Source of the DNA: Hermetia illucens
Lineage: Eukaryota > Arthropoda > Insecta > Diptera > Stratiomyidae
Direction: 5' to 3'
Length of the DNA: 64,000 bases
NCBI RefSeq assembly: GCF_905115235.1
Contig: NC_051852.1
Location: forward strand, 36,095,199 to 36,159,198
Below the pieces are notes generated by a model that did no database searches, was not told the origin of the DNA, and saw only the letters and a list, made by a program, of their open reading frames with translations. The position numbers and the translations under genes were made by a program. Below, in pieces: positions 21,350-34,140 of the stretch; position 1 is the stretch's first letter, and each line of letters opens with the position of its first letter.

Positions 21350-22735
21350 CTGCAATATGTATAAAGCAATACCGTCGCGGAGGAACTCTGTAGTCCCTCC
21401 CTCACGCCCTCTCCCCTCGACTACCCCCCGCCCCGCTGGTCGTCCTATCACGAACCCAGCCTTCATCCGTCCGTCCGTGTCCTTCGCCGACGCCGCACGA
21501 AGCGGAACCTCTCCCCGGGCACCCAACAACGTTGCCCAACCCACCACCATCTCCAACCCAGACTTCCTTGAGTTCGCCAGGAAATCGCAAGAATTCTTGC
21601 AAATGTTCAACTCAATGGTCGGTATCTTGACATCCATTAATGGACGTTAAGATACTTGAGTTGAACATCAACTCAATCATCGGCCGTGCCCGCAGACATG
21701 AGTTCGAGCTGTTCCTTGGCGAGCACAAACCCGATACACAACTATAGATACAATCCTTCCTTTCCCAACTTCAACCTCTTCCGGACTGACCGTCCTCAGT
21801 CCAACCCTCAAGGCCGCGACACCTGTGGCGGAACTGCCGTCCTTATTTCCGACAAATTCCTGGTCACCCAAATCCACCCACTTCTCAACAACTTCAAATC
21901 CATCGAAATCTCGCTGGGCTCCTTCGAATCCCAATCAACCCCGGTCTTCGTAGCCTCTGTATACTGCCCCAACCAATCCCTCGACACCCAAGACTTTCTC
22001 CGCATCAAATCCTTCTGCGCGTCCCAATACCGCTCTCCCGGTAAACAATTTTCCCTGATTATAGGTGAAGACCTCAACGTCAGACACCCGTCCTGGTTCG
22101 ATGCACGGTCGAACCACAACGGGGATCAGCTCCACCTGTTCCTCACAACCTCAAATCCCAACATCAACCTAGCCCATTTCAGTCCGGCACTCCCGACCTT
22201 CAACAAACCACACTACCATTCCTACCTAGACCACTTCCTGATCAGCAGTAACCTGACTGTCATTCCCAACCCGAACACCTTCCCCTTCCTCGAAACGGTC
22301 CCCGGCATCAGCGATCACGATGCCGTTATCCTCAACATAAGACTCCCGGACAGAGTCGTTCGGTCCACCCCACCCTCAGTTCCCGACTTCCAGCGTGCAA
22401 ACTGGAAACATATCAACCTTGCCCTCAAAACCAAACTTCAGCCTCTCCTACTCCCATCCAACCGTACAGTTCCTAACGAATCCATCGACCTCACAGTTCG
22501 TCAATACACCGAAGCATTTCGGCAAGTATGCGACGAATTGATCCCTTCTCGTCCCCTAAATTACCGCAACCTAATCACCCTTCCCGACGATATCCTATCC
22601 GACATCCAATACAAAAAGACCCTCAGGCGGAGATTATTTAGGAATAGATACTCTCCGCAATCCTCTCACCTCCTCACTGAAATCCGCGAACTGGACAAGT
22701 CCATTCGCAAAAAAACAACAATTTCGCAAAAACAA
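21350..22735 (+). mobile_element. Jockey-clade LINE, copy b (ORF1 end, endonuclease, RT linker)
   Basis: ORF1 ends at 21650 (SINGR-stop). ORF2 begins with an ATG overlapping that end (MDVKILELNINSIIG), the usual overlapping arrangement. A frame shift separates this from the main endonuclease frame 21686-22783. That frame shows the endonuclease blocks GEDLNVRHPSW, SYLDHFLIS and GISDHDAV, then the linker PDFQRANWK to RLFRNRYSPQSS. The reverse transcriptase is missing: at about 22735 the sequence switches to a minus-strand copy of the same family. The two copies have clearly diverged, so they are separate insertions. Confidence 0.88.
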
Positions 22736-25700
22736 CAGGACTGGGATAGGATGGGTGAGGTGCGGGGGAGGGATGGTAATTAAAAGCTGGGAGCGGTGCT
22801 AGTGATGGGAAGGTTTAAAAAATTGGGAGTCGGAGAAGTTGCCGGTGTAGAAGACTACTCTGCCTAGGGAATCGAACAGACGGTTCTGTGACTGGCGGGA
22901 AAGGAGGATCTGGGGAAACAGATGAGTCCGGAGAAGGTTATCTTCCACGATCTCAATCTGCATGGCATTGGCGACAAGAGGATTGGGATGGGATTGGCAC
23001 TTGGTCAGGAAGTTGAGGGCAAGACGGGCAAGGAAGGCATCGATGCGTGGGGTTTGGCAGGATTCATAGAGGATCTGGTTGGAAATGTACTTGGAGCGGT
23101 CCTCGTTCTTGAAGATGTTGGCGCAGTGGCGAAAGATCCTGCGCTCTCTGAGGCGGAGTCGCTCCATTTGGGATGGGGAGCAATCGGACCAGAAGATGAA
23201 GCCGAAGATGAGGAGTGGGCGGATGAGCTGTTTATAGCAAAACAGCTTAACCTTTTTGGGAGTTGGGATGTTGTATTTAAGGATAGGATACATGGACCGG
23301 AGGGCACCAGTTGCACGGCCTAGTGCCCTGGTTATTTGTGGTACGTGGGAGAGGCGGGAGTTCATTGTCACCCCGAGGTAGGTGACTACTTTAACAGTGG
23401 GAATGGGCTCGTCGTGGATTGTGAGTGACAGTGATTTGGTGTCACTCCACATCTTCGGCGTCATCCTCATGTCTCCATGGAAGACGATGATCTCACACTT
23501 GTCGGGATTTAGGGAAAGTTAGTAGTAAAGTTCGTCCAAATAAGCATTCAGACGCGCTTCACCACGGGAGATGTCTTTGGACGTGGATGTGGATGGACAC
23601 GGGTGTGGAGGTGGTTTGGGGATGTCTGCGGTGAACAGAGAGAAAAGGGTTGCAGACAGGAACCCTGAACCCTGAGGAATGCCGGCGGAGCAAGTATAGG
23701 ACGAGGAAAGGTGTTGCTGGATGTTGACTGAGGATTTCCGCCCATCTAGAAAGCTAAGAATTAGCTTACAGAGGTGCGGATGGAAATTGAGGATTTCGGA
23801 AAGCTTGCACGTGAGTCCGTATTGCCATACGGAGTCGAAAGCTTTCCTTAGGTCAAGGAGACAGGCTATGGTGGGTGTCCTCCGATTGATGCCCAGGAGG
23901 ATATAAGTCTTGAGGACAAGCAGTGTGTGCTCAACCGAGTGTTTAGTTCGGTTGGCGAATTGGAACTCGGGTAGAGTATTGTTGGAAATGCAATGCTCGT
24001 CTATGAGGGATTTGATAATCCGCTCGAAGATTTTGGTGGAGGAAGAAAGGATGGAGATAGGCCTGTAACTATCAGGATTTAGTGGGTTAAGGTTCTTTTT
24101 TGGGACGGGGACTATGCGAGCATTTTTGGAGAGTGTGGTGGAAATGTTGGGGGCGCACTTTTTTAAAACTATGGAAGGGATTTTGTTGAAACCCACTGAT
24201 TTTTTGTTCTTGGAGGCTGCAATTGCAGCTTCCACTGAACTTGGGCTGACAAAGTGGATGGGAGAAACATCATTATGTTCATCGGAATGGGTAAGGGGTT
24301 GAGAGAAAAGGTTTAGGTTGGGACTGGGTAGGTAAAAAGTTGGTGTGGATTGGAGTTTTTCGATTGTTTCGCTCACAACACTTTCGAAGTCTTGATCGCG
24401 AATGTGGAGGGTGTAATGGTGCGCTTGGAGGAAGTGGTTGGCTAGGGTGTTCACCTTTTCGGGAGTTGAGATATTCTGTGGGAGGATGGTGGTTTGTTGG
24501 GAGGACTTGCCTAGACGAGGACAAGTTCTTCTGAGTTCCCTGAAGGTATCAGGGTTCAGCTCTATATTGGAGAGACGTTTGTGGAGGTGGTTGGTGTAGA
24601 GGTTTAAAATTCTATTGCGGATTGACCTGTCAAGGGAAAGGATTTCGTTACGGAGAGGAAAGGATTGCGGAGAGTATCTATTCCTAAATAGCTTCCGCCT
24701 TAGGGTACGCTTGTATTTGATATCCACGAGGATATCGTCTGGGAGAGACATAAGGTTGCGGTAGTTAACGGACCGAGAAGGTATCAGTTCGTCACATACT
24801 TGCTGAATTGCTTCAGTGTACTGACGAACTGTCCAATCTATAGTGTCGTTGGAAACTGTTTCGTTGGTAGGGAGGAGGAGAGGTTCAAGTCTGGATTTAA
24901 GGGTGCGGTTGATAAGTTTCCAGTTCGCCTTCTGGAAATCAGGGACTAACATTTGAGACATCATGTTTTCAAACATGGACTGAAATTGTGTTTGCATTTC
25001 AGTCATAATGTTCTCCATTTTAATGGGTGGAGATTTTGCAGAAGGTTGAGTGGGTGGTGGTGTGGATACCGTTTGAGTTTTCGCAACTTGAGCGAAAGAT
25101 TTTTTTAAATTCTTCGGGTTGTGTGAACAACCTCCATAGTTACCCGGGTGTTCCCCTCCACAGTTAGAGCATTTCGCTTTTTCCTCCGGCTTTTTGTGAC
25201 ATTGGGAGAAGTGGTGATTACCTTCGCATTTCACACATTTAGGGTGTGCGAAAAAATTGTTGGACGCGTGTCCGAATTGCTGGCAGTTATGACACTGCGC
25301 TTTATTTGTTTTAGGTTTTTGGCTCTCTATTTTGACCAAAAGATGGCATACTGCCTTCAAATTGTATATTTCGGTTTCGGTTTTCGGAACCTGCACCTTC
25401 AATAGATTTGAAAATCCATTTCTGGATTTCAAGAAAAAACACTCTATCGGGTGGAATCCTTGGTCTTCCAAGTCTTCCTTGATATAGTTAGGATCAATTC
25501 CGTGGAGGCCTTTAATTATAATATTCAGGTTCTTTTCTTCTGGAAGAAGAAAAGTGTGGAATTCGATATTTCTATCCTTCAAGAATTTTGTTAATCTCCG
25601 GTGATCAGCCGGTTCTTCTGGTGTGATTCGGATTCCTAAGTGGATCCTTCTCGCCTCTGAAATTTTTATTTTCAGTTTTTTCAACTCCCTTTTCACTTGG

Positions 25701-26300
25701 GGCCAGATCTCAGGTTGCCTCAAAATTACTGGGACTGTGCAGTCCTTTTTCTTCTCCGCGTTGGGGACTACTTTAGAAATAACTGGGTGTACCTTTGTTG
25801 TTGGTTTGGGGGGCGGTGGAAGCTGCACCACTGGTTTCGGCGGTGGCAATGGCGGAAAGTCGTCAGTCTTGTCGTCTTGTACGTCTGTTTCGTCTTCGTC
25901 TATTGAAGACGCCTCTTCGGAGTGGCTGTCCGCAAAAGGCTCTTCTTCAGCCGGTGACTCGTTGTCGTCTTCGCTAGCCGACGGGATCTCCAGTCGAATC
26001 CTCTTGTTGTTTTCCGTTTTTACTGGCATCTCTTTCTCTTCCAGCCTCTTCTTCAAGTTGTCAATAAGCGCCGAAAGTTTTTCGTTCAGAGCACGCGCTG
26101 CGCGAAGCTCTGCCATTACTTCTGTCAAAGTGTGCTCCAACTTGGCAATCTTAATCTGATCGGCAGTCATCTGCTCGTATTCATTTTCCTCACTTGTTTT
26201 CACTAGCACGTTTGTGTTAACTCCGTTTTTGTATATTGAAACTTCACTCTTTTTGTTTTGTCTGTTGATCATACTACTCTTGGCGCCGCTGGGGGAGAGT
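22735..26300 (-). mobile_element. Jockey-clade LINE, copy c, endonuclease deleted
   Basis: Minus strand, from 26272. Residues about 36-80 form a coiled coil. Then comes the PRE_C2HC-type region, then three zinc knuckles (CHNCQQFGH, CVKCEGNHHFSQC, CSNCGGEHPGNYGGC); the first has Phe for its last Cys. At about 24950, residue 441, ORF1 fuses in frame to the RT linker (LVPDFQKANWK), so the whole endonuclease is missing. The frame stays open for 917 residues to 23519 through RPISILSSS, LLDLRKAFDSVW and GIPQGS. The YADD box is removed by an in-frame deletion near 23590-23605 (intact at about 63225 in copy g). RT C-terminal part continues at 23470-22799 in another frame. It cannot be active. Confidence 0.92.
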
Positions 26301-26728
26301 GTCTCTTGGCCGCTTGTATTTTAACTGCGTTTGGCTATCTGCCTCCTTTAGGACGCTTCTTTTTAAACTTTTTAGCACTTCACTGTTCTCAAATTATCTC
26401 ATCACTCCACTTCATTATTCTCGATTATTCTCGATGTTTACGCGTTCACTGTCAGCACTCGACTCTGTGTCCTGTCTGTTCTCGGAGTAAACTGTGATTT
26501 TGGTGTCCATTGGGTACCTAATCGAAACCGTATGGCACCCAATACTTGCCCGACACGAATAGGTTTTATCAGTTTTGAGTACGATTCGAATGTGTGTACA
26601 GCGAACAAAAAGCAATGAAGGCGCACACGAACCGTTCAGTTTCGACTTTGAGCTCACAGCGAGTGGATCTTAACGATGAGTTGTTAAAAGTTGTCGGATT
26701 TTTGTTTTGTTTTTTTTTTTTGGGTAAA
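26301..26728 (+). promoter_or_regulatory. Shared 5' region between LINE copy c and the MADF-BESS gene
   Basis: These 430 bp separate two diverging starts: LINE ORF1 on the minus strand and the MADF gene on the plus strand. TCAGTT initiator-like motifs occur at about 26570 and 26636, without a TATA consensus. The boundary between LINE 5' UTR and host sequence is not visible to me. Confidence 0.3.
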
Positions 26729-29700
26729 ATGAACTGTTTACCGGATATCGATGTGGATCGGCTGATTTGTGCTGTGAAATCTAAACCGGTGCTATGGGAC
26801 AGAACATGTGAAAAGTACAAGGATAAATTGAAGACGCAAGAAGCGTGGAAAGACGTTTGTATTGAAATTGTGGCCAATTTTGTCGAATTTGACGATATTA
26901 AAAAAACCGAAGTGGGTGAGTATTTGAAAAAGTATTTTTGCCAAACATTTTTTATTAATAAATATGGACATCACAATTTGAAAAAGAGTTAACGTCACTG
27001 GAACCTTAATAGCAAACGTAATCCAATGTTAAAACTATTAAACTAATCCTAATAAAATTTCATTATATTGTCGATGGTAGGTAGATGAGTACCTGGAGGA
27101 AAGTTAATAAAAACCTTCAATCTTTACTGCCGACAATTTTTGGAATTTAGGCAGAGATGGGAGGAAAAGGATCGACAAGGGATTAGGAAGGCATCGTGGG
27201 TTATGTACGTTGTGAGTTGTTTTGTTTAGGTGGAGCAAGGTATTGGGCTTGGGAGTGGCGACCTGTGTAGAGGACTGCTCTACCTTTCCTATCAAAAAGG
27301 CAGTTACCCTTGTTGTAAGTAGTAGTAAGTAGTAGTACAATGGCGGACGAATTGCTTTTTCTTCAGACCCAGCCTCCTCATTTGATAAGGAGAAGGAGAA
27401 ATGAAGCCGAAAGTGATTAGGAGTTCGGATTATAGCAGAACATTTTCACTTTTAGCAAAGTGGAATATGGGGTATCGTATAATGATCTGAAGGCGATATT
27501 TACACAGTTTAAAACCCTTTTGATATCAGGAATGTTAGATAGGACCCCAAGGTATATGACTTGGTTCACTTTGAGGACGGGTTTTTAAGGACTTCAATAC
27601 AATTGTTTGGCATTTCTGTAGGTTGGTGGATGCAGCTTTCGGGGTATCAGCAATAAAGAGTGAGAAAAGGATTGCGCAGAAGGCTGAGTCTTATGAGGTT
27701 CCAGCTGGATTGGAGTAAAGAGATGATAGTTCCTGCTGAACTTTTACCTGGCATTACCACCCTTCGAGAAAGCTTACAGTTTACTTTACAGAGGTGCGGA
27801 TGGAAGTGCAGTATATTGTTCAGCTTATAAATGAGTCCATATTGCCATACGGTTTCCAGAGCAAGGAGGGCATCTTCAACCGGATGATGATGAAGTCGGG
27901 AGTCGACTTCATCATCGTCGGGGAATAGACTTATTTCTATCGCAATGTTTATCTATCATTAACTTGATAGTCCGCTTGAATAATTTCGCGGAGGTTGAAA
28001 GGATAGAGATAGGTCTGTAGCTAACCGGGAGGAGAAAATTTTCGTTTTTCTTTGGGATGGGTGTGATCTGAGCACGCTTCCAGCCCGAAGGGAAATTAGC
28101 CTTCAGTAAGCAATGGTTGAATAATGTTGACAGGAAAGGGTTGACGGAGACAGAGCGTTTTTAAGGAGTATGGAAGGAATTTTGTCAAACCCAGTTGACC
28201 TATGAGCTCTGTCTCATGAACATTGCGACTATCTTGAGCTTAATGAAGTTGATACGCAAGATTGAACCAGTAAGTGTGCTTGGGAAGAGTGCATATTGGA
28301 ATAGTCCGGCCTGGTTTATCTACTGTTTGCGTGTTGGACTGTGAGGATTGAAAGGAGTTATCCGGTGCTTCTAAGCTTTAGCGAAGCATGTAAAGAGAAG
28401 AGATTTCGCTTTCACGAAATGGTTAGCAAGGACATTTGCTTTTTCGGGAGGAGATATGTTGTTACGGCAGGCAGTTTTGCAAAGTGGCGGAGAGATCTGC
28501 CTGAGCTCCCTGTACGTGTTTGAATTTACCTCAATATTAGAAAGGCGGTTGTGGAGGTAGTTAGTATCCAGGGTGAAGATGCTTTCACGGATTGAGGTTT
28601 CGAGATCATGGATCTCGTTCTTATGGAAGGAGTGGTTGCTGCAAATATCTAGTTTTAAATAATCTCCGTCCTAGGTTTTTTTGTAGTGGAGGCCTTGAAA
28701 GGTGTCATCCGGGAGGGAGGTAGGGTTACAGATGTTGAGGGAGCGTGTTGTTACGAATTCGTCACATAAGGTCTGAACTATTTCAGTATATTGACGAATC
28801 GCACTGTCAATGGTATCGTTAGGAATTTTCTGATTCAGAGGGAGTTGGAATTGGTAGAGCCGGGCTTTCAGGGATTGGTTTATGAGCCACCAGTTGGCGT
28901 TATTGACTTCCGGATTTGTTAGCGCGGTGGGCGATTGAAGCGATTGGAAAATTGGACATAGAGGGTGATGATATCGTGGGAAAATCCAATTTTATCAAAT
29001 AAAAGAGCAGCAATCAATAAAACCAAAATTTTTGAATCAATACCACAACATTTCGTTTGAAGAATGTATTTCAAAATAATTTCTCGAATCAAAAGGAAAA
29101 ACAAAATTGGTTCTTTTTTTAAAATTAAATCACTGAAACAATCTTCTCGGAATGAAACAACTTCTGAAGTCTAATCCAAAAGTTCTTCTAGGTCAAGTTT
29201 AAATAATCCTTTGCGCGCCTGGATTCGTATTCCCCATATGCACCCTAGACTTTTTCATCTCTGGTAGGTTTGCCCAGTATAGTTTCCTCAGACGTTCCTC
29301 TTCATTTCTTAATGTCATAACCGCGAACCTGTTTCCGATTCCACAGAGGTGACGAATGTTTCCATCTGGAATATTTTAGTGCGCTTACCCCAGCATTTCG
29401 TACAGAAATGAAATCTTAGTATCAGTAGCAGCAATTCGATTTACCGTCTAGAAAGAGGAACAATTTTTCTTCCACATAGGTACCCTCTGTTTCTCGTTTC
29501 ACCGCTATGCCCTATAACCAAGTGGCTTTCACATATTTTCTCCTGCATATTAATACCATCTCGTCAGCGCAACCCTGGACTTGCATTCCAGAATTCGTTA
29601 GCTCTCCTAGGAGTTCATCCGCTACCATACTTCATATAAGCGGTGATATTATCTGGCTCTGGTGGCAACCTTGAATAGTATTCATGACAAGAACACTCTG

Positions 29701-32630
29701 CTCATCCAGAAAGTTAAGGTGTTGCCACTCCCTTGCGGATCAGGGTATCTCGTATCGATGCCATGTGTTGTTGAATCCTTCTTCGATGTCCAAAAGCGCA
29801 CTCAGCACCTTCCTTCCTTCTTCAGGCAGACAGAAAATATGAACTGGCTTTGGCTGTACCCTTGTAAAGCATGGTTGCTTCTGTTCTTCGTTCGATCATT
29901 GAAGTTGTTTTGCTTCCCTGATAGCGTTGTGTTGTTATTCCATGAAGGTACATCCTTTGATAACTTAACTGTCTCAGCTGTGTCAACGACCACTTAGTTG
30001 AGGTCTTCCACAACTATTGCCAAATCCAGTTCGCTCGTGATATCACGTCCCAATCGGTTCTCCTGAAATTCCTTATTGTTTCTTTTTTATTTCGGAGTTG
30101 CGCTCAATGTCGAATCTGATTATCCTGTGATCCAATATAGATGGCTCATCCAACATCCTTCAATTCTTGACCAACCTGTTCATCAGAGCATTCCTTAGAG
30201 TTACAAGAAGTGAGTCTGGTGTCATGAATGTCGGAGTGTTCCCTATATTATATATTTCTAACTTATTACTAAGAATAAGGTATTACCTCTTCGATTAGTG
30301 TCGCTGCCTGGTAGCGCCCTCTTCCCACAAATCTTTACCAGTTTAGCGACTAGTTCTGGTGGGATCCGGATGTTGTCTCCTGGGAAGTAGCCCGATGCTA
30401 CAACTGCCTCTCAAGTTCTCCCGACGGGCTTCAAGTGTGACTTGGACAGCCATAAGGTCTCCGCTCAGCAAACTCTGAGAGGCATATGTATGTATTTTAA
30501 AAAATCTTTAAGAATGATGCAAGCTCTTGGTTTTCCGCAAGTAGAGTCTCAAATTACCTGCATAATTCTTCCTTGCAGACCACGAATCTGTCCCCGGTAC
30601 ACCAAAAGTGATTGAGCTAGCACTCTTCCAATGTTGTCATTGGAGATTGCTCTTGAAACGGCTCTTGCGTGGTGGAGGTTTACCTGAGCTATCTTAGTGC
30701 TGAGCTGCTTAGTGCTCCGTTAGTGTTTAGAGCTCTTCTCCATTGTCGGATCATTATCGTCCTTCGACATGGCGCATTCCTGCAAGTCGCTACTCACCCT
30801 AAACACTAGAAAATGCAGGTCTAGGTCGACTAGCTCCTCCTCCTCACTGGGCAACAGGTCTACTCCGTTGCCTGATCTGGGCCTCCGAGATTTCTTCGAG
30901 GACCTTAGTAGGTATTCCACTCGGTATTTCTTCAAAAGTATCTTTTCTTGGTTTTTTCCTTTTGGGCGTGCATACATATATTACCGAATTTATAATTGAT
31001 AAGGTTTGATTGCCCCCAGACGGTAGTCATCTACCCCGATCGTGAGGAGTCTACCTTTGTCCTCCACCTTCCTCCTAAGGATTCTCCATAATCGCGTATA
31101 GAGATCATTATTCTGAGCAATTAGGAGGTCCGTAATATCCTCCGTCTCCAGCAATATGGCTTGAGAAAGCAACACCGTCAGCCTGTGTACCCCTGTTGTA
31201 TCATCCCCAGCACATGTTGAAGATTCAGCTCCTTCCCAGCTTGGCAATTTAGGGACTGTAGTCCTAAACAATTCCATAGTGCCCTTCGCCGCATAGTCCA
31301 CCGATAGATGACCTGCTCGAAGGTGTATCCCGGTGAACACAAGCTTTGCACTCCATCCCTTGAACATCCACTTGATGACAAGGTTTTCGATAATTTTCTG
31401 TTCCCTACGAGTAGGTATTTCCTTCAGAAGCATTTTCGGCGGTATGGCTAGTCGAATGCCCTTGGCCGCACTAGCATAGCTAATGGCTGACTCCTGCTTT
31501 CATCCCTGACCTACCCGGCTTTCCGCCCTCTTGAGTTCAGGTTTGGATTTTTGGAAGCCTTCCCCTCACCGCTCCTAGCTTTTTGGCTCCGATAATGATG
31601 GCTTAGGTTTGTCTTGAGTCTGGGGGTACCCTCAAGTTTTAAGTCTTCCTTTAGATCACGCACGTACTACTACTACATGCTATTTGACACCTGTGCGTCC
31701 CTCCTGATTATATACTGATCTCAAACGTGCTTTTATTTACTACTGCTTTTTGAGGTAGTGGCTGTTGGTGGCAGTAGGCCAATGTTGACTTTGGCCCCAC
31801 TGCTTGACGCCCCCTTTATGAGTGGAATCACTCGGCTCTCAGTGTTTAGGAGATCTGCCTCCGTCTGATGAGCCAATTTGTGTGCGGTACGGGGTCCCGG
31901 TTGTTTGCTTTCAATTTTCTTAATATTCAGTGGGGTATTTCATTGGTTCTCACGAGTATGGGGGTAGGAAGTCCGCCGTTTCATAGCCCCACGATCAGTG
32001 TGAAGTTCGAAAAATCAGAGAAATTAATGAAATAAATCTTTTCTTTTAGGTAAACACGTTCTGAAGAAGTGGACGCAAGTGCGGCATTCATACCAAAAGT
32101 CGATTGCTAAAAGTAAGGTAAAATCAGGAGGAAGAGCATCAAAAGCGAAAGCCTACATTTATGCATCTCAGTTGCAGTTCCTGGACAAGATATTTGAAGA
32201 AAGAGAAACAGAGGAAACTCCCTCAGAAAATTTTGATGATGTGGAACATGTTACTGTTAAAAATGAGAACATACAGTCATTTCCAAACATACCACATTAT
32301 GCTACAGCAGCCAAAAATCCTGAATCATCCCTCAACAAACCTGCATCAAAAAGAAATAAAATGGATCCTCTTGAATTAGAAATCATAGCAGCTCTGAAGG
32401 AAAAACCAAATAGGCACCTTTCATTTTTCAAAGGATTACTCCCTTCTCTTGAAGATTTCGACGAGTGTGATACACTTGATTTTCAAATGGAGGTGCTGAA
32501 AATAGTGAAAAGAATCAGGCAGCGGAAGCATCCTCCACCTTCTGTATCGGATATACCAGATGCCCCTCCATCCAGTACTCTACCAACGGACTCTCCATCT
32601 GCTACTCCATCATTGGTCGCTAATCGGTAA
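26729..32630 (+). CDS. MADF-BESS domain DNA-binding protein (255 aa, two exons)
   Basis: Coding exon 1 is 26729-26915 and exon 2 is 32050-32630. The donor G|GTGAGT and acceptor TTTTCTTTTAG|G give a phase-1 junction that completes a Gly codon and keeps the MADF domain open (KKTEV-G-KHVLKKW). The total of 768 nt is in frame. MADF (about 8-95) shows LICAVKSKPVLWDR, AWKDVCIEIV and LKKWTQVRHSY. BESS (about 185-220) shows LSFFKGLLPSLEDFD and FQMEVLKIVKRIR. Such proteins (Adf1 and Dip3 type) are sequence-specific nuclear regulators; MADF binds DNA and BESS mediates protein contacts. A Met further upstream (26594) is in frame but less likely. The Pro/Ser-rich end is low complexity. Derivation from a PIF/Harbinger MADF protein is possible. 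Confidence 0.88.
27020..28920 (-). mobile_element. Jockey-clade LINE, copy d (in the MADF intron)
   Basis: The minus strand matches copies c and g: the 3' end with GGAGGAAAGTTAATAAAAACC at about 27095, the RT block GAAAGGATAGAGATAGGTCTG at about 27998, and the linker near 28530-28880. It has no frame longer than about 85 codons, so it is old and dead. It lies antisense to the host gene inside its intron. Confidence 0.75.
29200..31900 (-). mobile_element. R1/LOA-like LINE remnant (in the MADF intron)
   Basis: The minus strand shows a decayed RT core (QGCHQSQIISPLI, then SMVADELLGEL and VQGCADEMVLICR at about 29500-29660). Upstream is an endonuclease end of the type EPSILDHRIIRFDI (about 30100-30150). 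A 147-codon ORF1-like frame lies at 31433-30990 (VPKLPSWEGAESS), resembling the DUF4780-type ORF1 of such elements. The clade is not settled. All parts are broken. Confidence 0.55.
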
Positions 32631-32772
32631 ACGCACATTCCTTCCCTGAATTCTCACCACAGTTCTTCCAATGAGAGCTCAGAAAATCCGTTTCATATTT
32701 TGTAGAATAATATTTGTTTTCATTTTGCTTACCACTTACTCTTCATTATAATTTGTTTAACTAAATCTATTT

Positions 32773-32778
32773 AATAAA
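32773..32778 (+). terminator. Polyadenylation signal of the MADF-BESS gene
   Basis: AATAAA about 143 bp after the stop codon, followed by a T-rich stretch. This contrasts with the histone-type ends of the H1 genes. Confidence 0.55.
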
Positions 32779-32849
32779 GAGACTCTTTTAAAAAATTGTG
32801 TTGATTATATTGTCTCACCTCAAAGTTACGGCCAATATCTGGATCGAGG

Positions 32850-33170
32850 GGGGATGTATTCAGTGTCATCAAATAATTTCGTTGGCTAAATTTCTAAAAT
32901 ATGCTAATATACTATTATTAACTTTATTTGCTCAGATATCGGAATGGGATGTACTTTGAGGGCTAGATTTCGTTAAGATACATCTCGTGATATTTTTCAG
33001 ATTTTTCGGTTGGATAAGCTCTGAGAAAGAAACCTTGTTGGAGGTCCTGGGCGGCTGAAAAATTTTTGAGATTTCGATGAATCTTGGGAAAAACTTTAAA
33101 CGCTTATATCTCCGTTAATATTGAGAATTTTGCACAAAGGATCTTGACTATTTTCTTGTGGGATGCCGGC
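32850..33170. repeat. Short dispersed repeat (copy 1) and unassigned AT-rich sequence
   Basis: About 32860-33030 shares TTGCTCAGATATCGGAATGG-type sequence with two stretches near 34790 and 35160. No coding sequence. Confidence 0.5.
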
Positions 33171-34140
33171 CGGACTTAAGTGGGGAGAGGAAAGGTGTTG
33201 TTGGAGTTGAGCTTAGGAATTCCGCCCGTCAATAACGCTAAGAATTATGATAGCTTGCAAATTTGCGGATAGAAAAGAAGACTTTCGGGAAGCTTCTAAA
33301 TGAGTCCGTATTGCCATAGGGAGTCTAAAGCTTTCTTTATGTCGAAAAGGCAGGCTATGGTCGTCATCTTCCGGGTGGAGCCCAGTAGAACGTCCGATTT
33401 GATCACGAGGGGTGCATGCTCAACCGAGTGTTTAGGATGGTCGGTGAAGTGAAAGTCGAGTCACAGTGCTCGTCAATGATTGCATTTATAATCTGCTCAA
33501 AGATCTTGGCGGAAGATGATAAGACCGAGATAGGATTGTAACTATCCGGATTTAGAGGATTCTGGTTCTTTTTTGGCATGGGAACTGTCCAAGCACTCTT
33601 CCAATCTGTTGCGAAGTGGGCGAAGATAAGGCAGTGGTTGATCATTGAGGACATGATGGGAGCAATGGTAGGAGCGCATTTCTTTAGGATGATGGAGGGG
33701 ATTTTGTCAAGTCCAATCGATTATTATAATTTTGGTGGTGGCGATGGACGCCATGATGGACTCTGGACTGAGAAAGTGGATAGAGAAGGTGTTTTCACAC
33801 TGGCTTGGGTCGGCGAGTGTTTGGTTAAACGAATTTCGGGTAAGTTGAGAGAAGGGAAGGAAACAAAGAGAATGAAGTTGGGAGATGTTTCCATTAACTT
33901 CGTTGTCAAAACTTGATTCGCGGAAGTGGAAGGTGCAGTGGTGTGCTTTAACGAAGTGTGAGGCAGGTTCTCCTGAGTTTCCTGTATGTAGGAAGGTTCA
34001 GCTCAGTATTGGAAAGGCGGTTGTGGACGTATTTGGTGTAGAGGGTCAGGACTCTTTCGTGGATCGAGTTGTCCGATTCACCAATTTCGGCAAGAAGATG
34101 ATGGGATTGCGGAGAGTATCTATTTTGAAATAGTCGCCGC
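33170..34140 (-). mobile_element. Jockey-clade LINE, copy e (middle of RT to linker)
   Basis: Minus-strand fragments read VPMPKKNQNPLNPDSYNPISVLSSS and AKIFEQII, the RT start seen in copy c. The AAAGCTTTCTTTATGTCGA region codes the KAFD block. It is truncated at both ends with frame shifts. Confidence 0.8.

Noticed and set aside
25623-26159. 178-codon Ser-rich plus-strand frame
   Set aside because: It is the reverse of the LINE ORF1 in copy c.
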